Below, piece after piece: positions 23,981 through 36,259 of a stretch of DNA of 64,000 bases (its first letter is position 1; each line of letters begins with the position of its first letter). Source of the DNA: Circinella minor (lineage: Eukaryota; Mucoromycota; Mucoromycetes; Mucorales; Lichtheimiaceae); assembly GCA_016758965.1 (NCBI GenBank), contig JAEPRB010000004.1, positions 429,568 to 493,567 of the forward strand. Direction: 5' to 3'. The position numbers and the translations under genes were made by a program. The notes beneath the pieces were generated by a model. That model worked only from the letters and a program-made list of their open reading frames with translations. It was not told the origin of the DNA and did not search any database.

Positions 23981-26900
23981 TAATAACAATAACAATAATA
24001 GTTTAACCCTTTTATATATGTTTTTATACATTCCTTGTTTTATTTGCTTAACATAAAATAGTAGCAATACTCATTATTACTTTAAAGAACTTTATTTATC
24101 ATACGAATGTTATGTATATTGAAAAATGCGGATTTTGGTACTATATAACAGTATGATAGTCTGAAATAGTTCTCAAGAGCATAACACAGAAAGAAAGAAA
24201 AAGTATGAAAGAAAGAAAAAGATGTATATTGTAATGCCATGACAGAAAACACATATAAAACATAATGTAGATACTTTAGATACGTGAAGTGATTTTTACA
24301 AAAAAAAAAGAACATAAATACAGATAAGAAATAATAAAAAAAAGTACATAGGTTGCATATATGTAGGGGGATTTATGTAGTATAATTTTTGAACTGAGGA
24401 TATCATTACACCATAATAATAATATATGAGTAATAAATGATAATTATTGCCGAAAAATCACCACCAGATCTCCGTTTAGCATCATTGTTAGATTTGACGT
24501 GTTAACGACGCCCTGGTATCCATCAATTTGAACAATGCCTTGCCCACCCATACGCCACCAAGTTTCAATACATGTGTTGTTGTGTGTGTTAAACGGTCGC
24601 CAATAATTTCCCGCTTGAAAAAACCATTGAGTCATAGTGTTAAGTTTTATATAGTCACGTATTTGAAGTTGGCTCGGTGATGTAGTTTAATATAATGACT
24701 TTATTGTTGCTTATATACCTTTATATACATTTTTTATATTGTGGCAAATGTGGCGTATACTGGTAGAAGGCTCCATCAATCTACCTAAAAGAAATATACC
24801 CAAAACCTGGGTAGTGCCACATAGCAGCGAGCACTCAGCATTACTACTGATGATATGGTATCATACTGTTTTTACAGCTTTTGTTAATTCTTGGCTTTAA
24901 TTTTTAAAAAGGATAAATTTACTTGGTGATGGCGCAATGGCGCGAAATATGCGCATATAAAAAAAACTCGATATTATAATGGGATATCAACAACGGTAAT
25001 CACTTCTAAATTATTATTCTTTGTTTTACTAGGAAACATGTGGTCGATCATGTTGTACGAAAAAGGATATTGGTATGGACATATCCCTCCGATACCAAAA
25101 TTTTTCTCTGCGCAAAAATTAGTAGTGAGGATTGAGACCAACCAAGAGATGTGTGCGAGAACACTTTGTGGATCTAAATTATGAATACATAGACCATTAT
25201 AGTTTTCTATCAATATAGATGAATATGGAGCACATAGAGATATTTTTTTTGTGTTGTACTTTATTATTCTGCCATTGAGAACGCATAATGTACGTTGTTG
25301 ATGTTCTTCTAGTTAATACAGTACATATAATTTGTGTAATTTATATTTTTACCACTATTATGACTTTGCATACAAGTCAAATTTGTTATTTTTTACAGCC
25401 TTCATAACATTTATGTGAAAAATGACTTATCAATTGATCATTGTTTATGATAAAAAGCCATTGTTTTAACCAAGGTCATTTTTATATGCTAGGTGTTGAA
25501 CAGAGGAAGCATGACAAATGGGTGTTGAGTTTAATATAAAGGGTAAAATGATTCATGCTCTAATGTATCAATTGAATAAAAATAAACAATCTGTTATTGA
25601 CTGAATAGAGGCTGTATAAACAGAAAAATCACCAATTACATAGCAGCTTTTATAATAATAAAAAATAGATACTATGGTTTCCATTTTGACAAAAAAACAC
25701 AATGATGCGAACCTGACAATTACTAATATATGCTAAAAATATTCCAATAGGTATATAATTTAGAGTGTAATTCATTTTATTATCATGCAAATAACGCCAC
25801 GTAACTTTATCAAATACATCTCTCAGACGCACTCCTCAACACCAAGAATGCATATCTGAGTGGTGTCTCCGTAGTACCCCTACAACAGAAGAGATCCTGA
25901 ATCTACAACATAAAGCATATGCAGTAATATAAAATATGAGAGTGTGAAAGTATAGAAATGGCACCAGTTCATTACATAAATCCGAGGGTAAGCAACTGCT
26001 AAGACTTTTTTCATGTCTAATTCTGGTGGTGACGAAAACTTGACCACAAGAAACTGGGAGTGTTTTTTTTAATATTGGACAGATCCTTAAGATCTTTTAT
26101 CTAAAATTAGCTATACACTTTCTGATTCACTTGTCAATAATAAATATATTAGTGATAGTACATATGAACGACTGAAATAATTTATTACGTTCTTATTATT
26201 CAATTTGCTGTCATCTACTATATTATATTATAATGAATAATCCATTTCGCTCACTGAACAGATAATAGTGTAATGTCATTTGGAAATATAATTACGTACA
26301 TCATTATGGTAACATATATTTCCTTTTTTATAGTGTTTCGTGATGTTGGTTCTCAACGATGGAATGCTACCCTTTTTTATTAGTTATTACTGATCCCCAA
26401 AAATTATATAAACCAATCATTTATAATATTAGTTTTTTTTAAAAGGAAAAAAAAAACAATATACGTACTATATTCACAATTCACAATTCTTTCTTATTCA
26501 TCTTAGCATAAAGCAAAAACAAGTCATATTTATTATATGTACGTATAAAAACACGTCTTAAAAAAAGATTTTAAGATATTACGTAAGTAATAAACAACCT
26601 AATACACTATTAGTTATTGTTATAATGCTTCATGAAGAAAAGTAAGCCACGTTATGCATTTTGCTCTTCGAATACCATTGAAACAATAAGACATCTAAAA
26701 AAAAGTGATTTACATGGAATATTTGAAGGATAGTAATAGTTTTAGAAGTACATATATGATAATGTGTTGATGGAAAAGCCCAACAACACTGAAATTGTCC
26801 ACCTATTTTATAAAGCTGGATGGCTATCACTTTTGTTCGTGGAAATGCGAATGATAAATGTACTGCCTTTTTTCTATTGAAAAAGTTTTTAAATAAGGTT

Positions 26901-27476
26901 TGATGTTTGCGTGACCATATACTTTGGCAACAATAAAAAGTTTTAGTAAATTGCGGGACAGCTGTGGCTAAATACAGTAAAAAAAATGTTATGTATGGTA
27001 GTCTTATATGTGGGGTACATATGTGGTGGCCAAGTTTCTAGTTTTCCTTAAGGTATAAAAAAAACCACATTGCCTACAAGCGCGAGTCAAATTAGTTTTC
27101 CAATAAATAAAACAATGAATTTTAACCTATAGAAAAAAAGAAATAGCGCCACATTTGCTACGCAGATCAGAGGTGAGACTGGTGAAAAAAGCGACTACTT
27201 GATGTTATCACGTTATTCAGCGCCATCACCAGGTTATGGGGTTTTAGTAAATGTTTAAGGAAAAGAACCATTTTTTCATGATTTAAGTTTCAAAATAAAA
27301 TAAAATAAATTCACAAGCACAACAACCATCTACTCTGCAACTATCACTATGATTGTAAAATCCTTCAAATGATACGTAAATTAAATTCAATATATTCGAC
27401 CATTTCTTAAACAATAACTTTTCATCCACTTCTGTTTAATTTAATAATTTATCTCGTGGAAGTTTATCAATGACTT
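23981..27476. other. gene-poor AT-rich region with weak coding fragments
   Basis: One minus-strand frame at 24444-24635 (63 codons, MTQWFFQAGNYWRPFN...) has a TATAAA about 20 bp upstream and non-repetitive composition, but no family resemblance. Another at 24974-25213 (minus) is less convincing. Short GC-richer words recur in inverted orientation near 24741/27147 (GCAAATGTGGCG) and 24925/27222 (TGGTGATGGCGC). No full gene can be supported. Confidence 0.4.
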
Positions 27477-27585
27477 ATTGTTTTAAACCATCAATTAACT
27501 GCTCAACCATAGAGCTTTTTACTATTATTAAACAAGTTCTTTTCACACCACAATAAGGACATATTTTGTAAATCAAACATTTTTT
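27477..27585 (-). pseudogene. fragment with CxxC zinc-ribbon-like motif
   Basis: In one minus-strand frame the sequence reads KKCLIYKICPYCGVKRTC and then runs to a stop at 27477. The CPYCG motif is typical of zinc ribbons, including those of transposases and TnpB-like proteins. No intact start or upstream exon can be joined with confidence, so this is listed as a remnant. Confidence 0.25.
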
Positions 27586-27979
27586 AATTGATTCTTATTC
27601 TTTGGAGCAATGTTACTTCAACGTCTTCTGTCCCTTGTCATTATAAAATTTCTTTGCCGAAAAATTAACTTAGTTCGAGTTCTGCAACCGTATTGTTATT
27701 TTTACTATGGTTATCCATTTGGAGTTATAGAGTTTCTCTTCAACAAGTCGCGTCCACAAGCAAAAAAATTATGCAGACAAATTTCCTCGTTTCTTTGGCA
27801 GTTGAAATCTTTGATACTGATAATAATGTCAATAAAGAAGTGTAGCATACCAAGGCTTTTTTTTTTATCTTATGAGTGAGGTTGTTGGGTGATTTGTCCT
27901 TATCATCATTCTATTCAAATGAGATAAAAGGGGGTGACAATGTTGTTGTTAGCAAAGTTGAATCATTGGTTATTCATTT

Positions 27980-28340
27980 TTATTGAGCACCGATAAAGAA
28001 CCCATTATCGGCATTTGCTCTTGTTGATGTTGGTAGTCTTGGTATGCGAGAAGAATGAGTTTCGTTAGATTCAGCTGTTGTTATTCTCTTGTTTAAAGCA
28101 TATCTGTCTCGGGCTTCTTCAATAGCGTGACTTTTTGACCATCCTTTAAAGATTCATATATTTATCTACGCTAGTGAAATTTGAAAGACAAGTTGATATA
28201 TTTCCAAATATCGTCTTGATTATGTCATCAAGAATTTCACGAAATTCGGATACACGGGTGACAATAGATCGCCTACGGATAGAGTCGTTTGTATTGAAAC
28301 ATACTCTCTACAACTTATGCAAGCTGTTATCTCCCATTCT
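27980..28340 (-). pseudogene. decayed coding fragments, family unknown
   Basis: A 164-nt exon-like block, 28143-27980, has an acceptor (TTTAAAG) at its 5' side and reads GWSKSHAIEEARDRYALNKR up to a stop after NGFFIGAQ. Just upstream another minus-strand frame reads RRRSIVTRVSEFREILDDII (about 28300-28180). An in-frame TAG near 28315 and the absence of a clean donor between the blocks suggest decay. Composition looks protein-coding, but I do not recognise the family. It lies between the CPYCG fragment and the Fanzor remnant and may belong to the same old insertion. Confidence 0.3.
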
Positions 28341-28430
28341 TTTAACTTTAAAAGTTGATTTCATGTATTTTTTTTATCTGATTGATATATCGTGGAATAA
28401 AGAGTGAGCCGAGACGCTTCACACACCAAG

Positions 28431-29152
28431 TATAGTAACGAATTAGTTTTTTTTTCAATAGTTATATTGGTTCTTTTAAAGTGTTATATCAATTGAATCA
28501 TATATACAACATATTATATAAATTTATCCATGTACGTAGTAGATGAAGCTAAATTCTTCACTCTCCAATGAGCAGTGAACGAACACTTCCTCTTCATATA
28601 TATACTGTGAATTCACTGACCAATTTAGTATATGTACCAATACCTAAATGTATAAGCAGCGTTTGCATAGTATTTTTTGCTTATTATCAAGAGACCATCT
28701 ATTTATACATAGTTTCCCAAATTAGAGCTTACCAAGAAAACCATCAGAGTTCATTTTACGTACTTTATATTTATATACATTTATATACATATTTCTTCAA
28801 GTGCCCCAATAAGCATGGATTTTGTCTTATTCTTTTTTTATAAACAATGCTGCAAAGTGAATCGATTGATACTTATTTCATAGTAAAAAAAGAGAAGCAT
28901 TAGATATTTATTGGTTAGAAAATTAGGAATTATTTAGAAAGCAGCATCTGGTGGAGTTCTTTATTTATCAGAAAAAAATACGTCATAAAACAAATATAAT
29001 TCACATAAAAAAAAAACTGAAGTCAGTGCACAGCATGAAAGTTTTTCATGTTAACCAGAAACAAAAGGAACAAGTACTTACATCACCCCAGTTATTTAAT
29101 ACATGAATGCCAGCACATCTTTACTGGCAGTTTTATTTTTCTTTTATAGCTA
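28431..29152. other. intergenic 3' of the Fanzor remnant
   Basis: AT-rich DNA with no supported gene. In active Fanzor systems the guide RNA usually lies next to the 3' end of the nuclease gene, which here would be just below 29153. I see no conserved structure that I could call one. Confidence 0.35.
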
Positions 29153-30204
29153 CTATTCACCACCTTGTGCTCCTTGTCCTTCATGTAATCCTTCCAGTAT
29201 TTCTTCTTCTTCACTCGCAATTTCTTCTCGAACAAGTTCTTCTTGCATTTGTGCATCAATATGTTGATTTTGATTAGCAGGACGCCGAAGGTATAATGGT
29301 CTTGAGTCAGGATCACCATTGCTATTGATATATGCTGTAAATACTCGTCCAATATTGTTTGCAGCGTTAAGATCCCTATCTATTACACGACCTGATATAT
29401 TTTCACCGCTCTCGTCAATTCCTCGTTCACAATGTCAACACCATCGGTATGGATATACATTACGTCTATAACCAGCTATATATGATACAATATTATTATT
29501 ATTTTAAAAAGAGAAGAGAAAGTATGATAATTTAGTTTTCAAAATATTTAATAGTAGCGTAATTTTTTTTTTTTTCAAAAATCATCAAGTTGAAAACGAT
29601 ACAAACCAGCACGCACGCGATCAGGACATTGTGATGTACGTGTTACGTAATGGATTATTTTCTTCATCACAGCACCAAAGTATCTTTCTTCCCTTTCTGT
29701 TATTTCCAGTAGTAGTTCTTCTTATTTTTTGTTTTCTATATTTTAAGAAGAAATAGAGTTAATTTCTCACTTGAATAAAAAGAAAAATAATTAATATGAT
29801 TTATCTTACCGATGTTTTGTACATATCCATATATCTCTATCTGGATCACCCCGACTTTGATGAACTAAAGATACAGTACGATTATGGCATACAGAACACA
29901 TAATACTTGTGTAAGACTAGTTAGTTAATATTACTAAAGTCCGACGTGCCAACACTGCACGAAATGTCTATACAATAATAATAATAAACTGTTTGAAATT
30001 CTGAATTTGTATGATATGATGCTTTAATGTATATAAATGGCCACATACTACTTCTACTTGAGTAGGTTCATAACCTCTTATACTTGATCCAAGCCTACCG
30101 TCACTATAAGCAACAATGGTTGGTAAGGGTGACACATATCCAGGTTGTCGTCGTCGTTCTCGACGAACTGCTCGTCGATGATTTTTACGTTCTTTTTTTT
30201 GAAT
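29153..30204 (-). pseudogene. degraded Fanzor (eukaryotic TnpB-like RNA-guided nuclease) gene, 5'-truncated
   Basis: Four exon blocks with intact splice signals: about 30204-30049, 29967-29810, 29735-29607 and 29475-29153. Read in order they show LPTIVAYSDGRLGSSIRGYEP (a block common in Fanzor/TnpB before the RuvC-II region), FRAVLARRTLVIL, a YTSIMCSVCHNRTV zinc-finger half, RTSQCPDR, and the C-terminal GRVIDRDLNAANNI that carries the last RuvC aspartate. An acidic tail ending GAQGGE follows. Breaks: TAG at 29919-29917 just before YTS, where relatives have a conserved acidic residue; TGA at 29437-29435 in the second zinc half; and a frame change within 29735-29607. The N-terminal part with the first RuvC aspartate is absent; homology stops about 150 bp from the GET4 start. 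Fanzors are transposon-borne RNA-guided DNA endonucleases. This copy cannot encode an active one. Confidence 0.8.
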
Positions 30205-30357
30205 GTTTGAAAAAGGTAGGGAGTTCAGGCGGGTGGATGATTTGGGGGAAAAAAAATCAATGCACGTGCCAGAAAGTTGAGTTTCTATCTAAACAAACAA
30301 GCTTAAGATTTATTTTTTGGCCTTTTTGTTCTTGCTCTTCAAAAAAGTTTCTTCATC

Positions 30358-31912
30358 ATGGCACATAAAGGCACTGAAAAAACGTTACAAAAGCTTAAAG
30401 ATTCCGTTAGTAGCGGGAACTATTATGAAGCTCATCAAATGTATCGAACTGTTGCTCGCAGGTGCAGTATTTTTATTATTATCATTATAATGTTTTTATT
30501 TTCATTGATCACTATAAAGTGTAGAGGGGGGGACGAACGCGCGTTTTTTTTATACATTTTAACATCTCTGTAAATATAGATATAACAAGCAACAAAAATA
30601 TACCAAATCAATTCACCTTTTACACGATGGTGCTGTATCATTGATGCAACATAAACAATATGCTTCAGGATCTGACTTGGCAAACTACATGTTGGACACT
30701 TACAATCTTGGCAACATTGCTGTTGATGAAAAAACCCTAGGTACTATACACAATATGTGTAGAAAGTTTTAAATGCAATTAAAGTTGTTATTATTAGTGT
30801 TGCTATTCTAATATAAGTTGAACGTGTCATTAACCTCATTTTCTTTTCTGTCATTGCATGGTGCTAAAGACCGTGTCGTTGAGTTACTTAGTTTGTATCC
30901 TTCAGACGAACCAGGCCGTAAAACGTTTATCCATAACGCTTTCAGGTAAATAACAAAAGGTCGTATAGTAAATGAGATGGGGTATGTACATTAAAATACT
31001 GATATATATCCTGTGACATATATATGTATATATATAACAGTTGGACACAAAAACACGGTGAATATCGAGAAGGTGATCCGGAATTACACGATTATGTCGG
31101 AACGATGTTTTATCATGGTAAGCTTCAACTGTTGAAAGGAAAAGAAGATAAGGTAATAGTGGGATAGTATATGGTACTTAGAAGTTACTATTCTTATTAT
31201 TTTATAGAACAACGCTACGGATTGGCAGAAGAGCATTTGTTAGTGGGAACGGATCAAAGTGCGGTAACTTTGGGTAAAGTGGCAGCAAGTTGGGCAAAAT
31301 CTGAGGATGCTTCATCTTCTGGGCTTTATATTGGACGAGTTGTTTTCCAGTTAAGTTTAATTTGAGATTAAGAGAGTGCTGAGAGGAAAGTCAAATCTGG
31401 CTCTAAGAGTTAAGGCATATATGGATGGAGTATATATTAACGAGAATTTATATATATGTGTGTGTGTGCGTGTTTATATCAATAGACTATTAGCAATGAA
31501 GAATCTCCATCATGCAATCTTAGCATATACACAATTTATTGAAACAGCAAAACCAGAAACAACAGGTACAGAAGCCAAAGTACGTCGTGCTCCGGCAGAA
31601 GAACCTGAGTCGGAACCAGTGTATTCCGATAGTTGGCTCAATTTTACACGTCTCGTCTTGTTGACCGTCCAGCGCGATGCATCTGATTTATTCCAACAAT
31701 TGCGAGAATCATATAAGCCATTGAGTCAGGAACAAAAAGGGTTTGAAGAATTATTGGATGATGTTGGTGAAGTGTTTTTCAACATTCAACGACCAAGAAA
31801 GCAAGGGAATATGCTACAAGATTTAATGAGTAGTTTGTTTGCTGGTGGACCACCACAAGCACAGCGTCAACAAATTACTGGTTCAAGGCAAGGGGGCATG
31901 GAATTAGATTAA
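30358..31912 (+). CDS. get4: Get4 homologue, guided entry of tail-anchored proteins
   Basis: Six exons: 30358-30461, 30580-30740, 30870-30945, 31041-31117, 31208-31354 and 31494-31912, giving 327 aa. The product matches the Get4 family (DUF410): LKDSVSSGNYYEAHQMYRT at the N-terminus, then DGAVSLMQHKQYASGSDLA, YPSDEPGRKTFIHNAF, HEQRYGLAEEHLLVGTD, and a C-terminal half of alpha-helical repeats. Get4 with Get5 hands tail-anchored membrane proteins from Sgt2 to the Get3 ATPase for insertion into the endoplasmic reticulum. The protein is a soluble cytosolic alpha-solenoid. The last junction uses the donor GTTTAA and the TATTAG|CAATG acceptor; it was preferred because it yields RVVFQLTMKNLHHAIL without a stop. 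The 3' end faces INO1 with 179 bp between stop codons. Confidence 0.93.
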
Positions 31913-32091
31913 TTATCGTTAATAAGACACAAATACGTGAAAAAACTGGATGCAAACAAATCAATATAAATTATGAAAAAAATTTAAAAATAAAATAGTT
32001 AAAACGTTCTCGTTATTCATGTAAAAACAAACAGGTTTATTCTGCTTTTAGATTATATTTTTTATTTTAAAAATAAAAAGAAAAGCGTTTT

Positions 32092-33820
32092 TTATTGCTT
32101 CCAGATCTTATGTTCAAGACCCATTTCATTGTTAGGAGCCAAACCAACACAAGCTCTCATAATGTTTTCGATAGCAGAGCGTTGTCTACCAAGAGCGTTG
32201 ACAACAGGGGTGCCAGGCGAAACCATAGGAGCCTTCAACATGTAGCTCAACAGGGACATGACACTGTGGAATGAGCTAAATTTGGTCATTTCACCAGTCT
32301 TGTATTCAATACGGGTGAGCAATTCACCAAGGACGACAAGATCAATGATCAAAGGAGAGGCCAAGAATGAATCTTCACAAATGTTGTAAACAGAGATGGA
32401 TTGACGACCACCCATGAAAATATCGCACTCATATTCATCCAAAGCACGCTTGGAATCACCAACAGAGGGAACATACTTGATAACAACAGTATGATCAGGG
32501 TGTTCACCTGGCTTGTAAAGAATATCATTGGCAGCAACCATATCATCAACAACAGTTGACTTGGAAATTTCCTTACTACGGAATTGTTTGTGAGAAGACA
32601 AATTCTTGCCATCGTTGTTACCAAGATGATTGTAGGAAGTGATAGCGACGGGCTTGATACCAGCGTTAACCAAAAAATCGACAATGGCGGACTTAAACTT
32701 GGTTTGACCCGACTTGAAATCGTCGCCACCAATGAAGGCGCGTTCACGTTCGGCCAATTCAAGCAAACCAGGGACAAAAGTGTTTTGAGGAGATCCGTTA
32801 ATGAATGGAACACCTTCTTCAATACAAGCTAAGGCAAAGATGGAAGAAGGAGCAACTTCATCATGAGATTCGCTAACAGCCTTCAAGAAGTTGTCGGCAG
32901 TATCATTGACACCTGGAATAAGTTCAGCATAACGTTCAGTGTTGGCAGTCCAGACAACAACAACTTTGTCAAGGTTATTAGCAGCTTTGAAATCGCGGAT
33001 ATCCTTCCGGATGTGGTCGGCATGCTTGCGCTTGTCATCACCAGGAATCAAGTTATCGGCACGATCAGATTGGTTAGCGGCAATAAAGTCAGGGTAGTAG
33101 ATGGAAGGCAAAGGAGTGATTTTGCTCATTTCGTCATAGACTTGACGTTGCAAGTCATACTCGAGCACCTGAGCACGTTTCATACCTTCGCCCAAGTTCT
33201 TACCTGAAATATCCCAACCACCAATAGCCAAGTCAGTGGGATCGACCATAGGAAGCATCTTGGACAAAGGAACATAGATATCTTCACCTTCAGGGGTGAC
33301 ACCCAAACGAACAGTTGAAGCTTGGGTAACAGAACCCCAGTAGTTGGCCTTGTGCTCACCGCTCTTGGTGCGCCAGGTCAAATCGTGCTTGTGAGCAAGG
33401 ATCGAGGCAGTCAATGTTGTACCATTGTTACCACCCAAACCAACCATCATCAAACTATTAAAAGACCAAAATCAATTTCAACGATGAGTAAACTGTAACC
33501 TTTTTTTTACCATCCCGATTGATTACTAAACCCATAATACCATTCATTATAAGAACGCGATCATTGACTCTTAAAAATAAAACTTACCCAACATGAGGAA
33601 CAGTACGGTCAGTCTTAAATTGGTAAACTTGCTCAACAGGCTCAACGACCAACGAACCGTCGGCTTGCTTGTTGACAATAGTGTTGGAGTATGCGTACTT
33701 GGACAAGATATGCGAATCAGTGTACTCGACACGGTCCGAGTTTACCTTGAACAAGGGCTTGGGAGCGCTTGTAGCGGCATTAGGAGTAGCAGTGAAATCT
33801 TCAGCGTGGGGAGGAGCCAT
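32092..33820 (-). CDS. ino1: inositol-3-phosphate synthase (myo-inositol-1-phosphate synthase)
   Basis: Two exons, 33820-33588 and 33454-32092, joined in phase 2 across [11 protein letters not shown], giving 531 aa, the usual fungal length. The enzyme converts D-glucose 6-phosphate to 1D-myo-inositol 3-phosphate with bound NAD+, the first and rate-limiting step of inositol and phosphatidylinositol synthesis in the cytosol. Visible motifs: the NAD-binding glycine loop [92 protein letters not shown], the catalytic domain signature; and [14 protein letters not shown]. Codons are visibly more biased and GC-richer than in neighbouring genes, consistent with high expression. No inositol-response element could be named in the upstream DNA. 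A CT repeat lies about 170 bp upstream of the start. Confidence 0.97.
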
Positions 33821-35215
33821 GGTGTTGTTTAGTTCTTAAGTAAGTTTTTTAGGTCTGTCACTGCAACGCCTGTAGCCACGATGAGGATTATGGTTTGAAG
33901 ATAAGAGGTTGGCAAACTATTTACCAAATTTATATATTGAAAAGTATATTTATTAGAAAATTAACATTAATTTCCAAACATTTCATCAGCCTCCCTCTCT
34001 CTCTCTTTCTTTGTTTCTTTCAATAGCCCACCATTTTACAACGCGTAATAGGTGATACTATTACAAATGTGCTAAGTAATACTATTAATAAAACAGAAAC
34101 TTACCGTTTTGTTAGTCTCTTATAATAATGAGGAGCAATCGATTCAGATTATGCGCCTCGAAAATAAAGATTAATTGGGTTATAGAAAAAGGGAAAAGAA
34201 GAGCAGAGCAGAAATCCGCCGATTGTCGCATTTATATAGAGCTAGTGGCTTTTTGGGAAAACCCGGACCGAATGACAGAACCCCAAGGGGAAATTATTTA
34301 TTCTTTTCCTCTCTCTTTTTGTTGGTCCGCTCGTCTCACCTTAATACTTTAAACTCATAAACTTTAAAGATTTGTTAACATGACAAACAAGAAGTATATA
34401 TACCCCAAAGAAAAAAATACTTAAAAAACCAGCGTGTAATCTATTTTACCTTAAACACCGATATTGGTAAGTATTTTTAACGCGCATTTTTTCTGGCAAA
34501 TGTCTATGGAGAACAACATATATAATACATATATAACATCTTTTAGAGGCGGGATAGGAATAGAGAACAAATGGCAACGAGATATAAATTGATTTTCCCT
34601 GGTTCATCGAAATTCATAATACCGTGGGTCTTAAGGTAGGCGCTATAAATGCCCTGCCATTCTTGAATAATATTTTATACCTGTCTCACTTTCTTATCAT
34701 CCGAGTTATTTTTTTTTTCTTGTTGAATTTCATCATCACTATTTTACTTTTAATAAAAGTATGAAGCCTATTATTCATTAAATATCATACAATTTATAAT
34801 TACTATCGTTCTTTCTTTTACAGAACTTAAATGCAACAGATGTTTTTTTTATTGTATATCAAAATATCGTTTTGTCCTACACTGTCTTCATATGTGTTCC
34901 TCAAATTATAAAGTAACACTTTACCTTGATCGGAGATGATTGAGTGTTAGAGAAGACCTGGTTTTTCTTTACACGTGGTACCACGCTATAGGTTTTCACG
35001 TCAATCTTCATGTGCACAAGTATATCTTGAAGCTTTATAATCTACTCAATTACGAGTTTTTTTTCTCAATTTTTTTTTTTGAAAAAAAGTTATACTCTGT
35101 AGCTCTATATATTCATCAGTACGTAATAACTAAGAACTTAAAACATTCATATGATATTGTGATATTTTTTATAGTGAAATGCTAATACAGTTGTGTCCCA
35201 CATCATCTCTAGTTA

Positions 35216-35251
<36 letters not shown>

Positions 35252-36259
35252 ACCAGAGAGAAGATATAAACCTTTTCTGTCAGATTTTATACTATCGCCC
35301 TTATATAATCAACAGGATAAAAATAAATTTATAAGCACCATGCCGATCAGCTTGACTTGTCACATCTCTAACATCTACGTAATTATATAATACAATACAA
35401 ACGCGGACCTGTTCTACAATACTCTTTTTTGGTTTTGTTTTGCATATTGCTCTCCTTTTTTTTTTATCTTGCTTCTTATTCATCTAGCACGTCATAAAAA
35501 AGAAGGAGCTTAATGATTAAGATGTAGCAAAAAAAATCTGTTGACGAATATGTTTGTTGTAAATAATAAATATATATATATATATATATATGAGTGTATA
35601 AAGATATATTGAATATGAATATAGGAAGAAATAAGATGTATATAAAATATATTGAGCGGGGAACTACTATAACATATGTAAGATGAAATATAGAAAAAAG
35701 AAAAAAGAAAGGAAGAGGTTCTGAACTGTTGCTGGTGTTATGTGAAATAAGAAAGGAGGAGGAATTAGATCGAGCTGTACATGCAAACGAAGGAAAATAA
35801 AATAATATAAAAAAATCCCTCCACGCTTTTAAAAATATGGTGTTTATGAGTTTGTGTATTTGTGTTTGTGTGCAAGTGTGTATATAATGTGAATAATCAT
35901 TGATTTACTGCTATTGATAATAATTGTATTTTAATGTGATGGTTGTATATGTGTAAGTGATATTGATGAATTTGTTATAGTTGTTGTGTATTGAACGTGT
36001 TGTCATGGTGAAATAATGGTAATATTGATAAAATAAGAATAATGTATGAGTTATTGTTGTAATATGTTTTTGTATATGATGTTATTGTTGAATGTTGTAT
36101 AAAAGTTATGTGTTCCTTCCTCTTTATTTTTATTTTTTGGCAAGTGTGGAATTTTGTTTTCTTGATAACAAATGTAGTGATAAATGCAGATAATTAGTTT
36201 CGTTGATTTTTTTGGTATGTAGTGAAAAAAAAGTGTTGTAAATGATTTTGTCTTTTTGA
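33821..36259. other. intergenic, INO1 promoter side and RRM-gene 3' side
   Basis: Holds the INO1 upstream region (CT repeat near 33991-34008), a run of T then A at 35216-35252, an AT dinucleotide run near 35570-35591, and GT-rich DNA near 35850-36060. The latter is probably the 3' UTR of the RRM gene. Frames at 34128-34360, 34940-35185 and 35193-35390 are low complexity and not supported. Confidence 0.5.
35216..35252. repeat. T16-A21 run, perfect snap-back palindrome
   Basis: Sixteen T are followed at once by twenty-one A, so 16 bp could fold into a perfect hairpin. This is commonly seen in AT-rich fungal intergenic DNA and may also be a site of replication slippage or assembly error. Confidence 0.7.

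Noticed and set aside
30084..30368. Plus-strand frame overlapping the GET4 start
   Set aside because: It is antisense to the Fanzor remnant and runs through the GET4 promoter; the coding signal is on the other strand.
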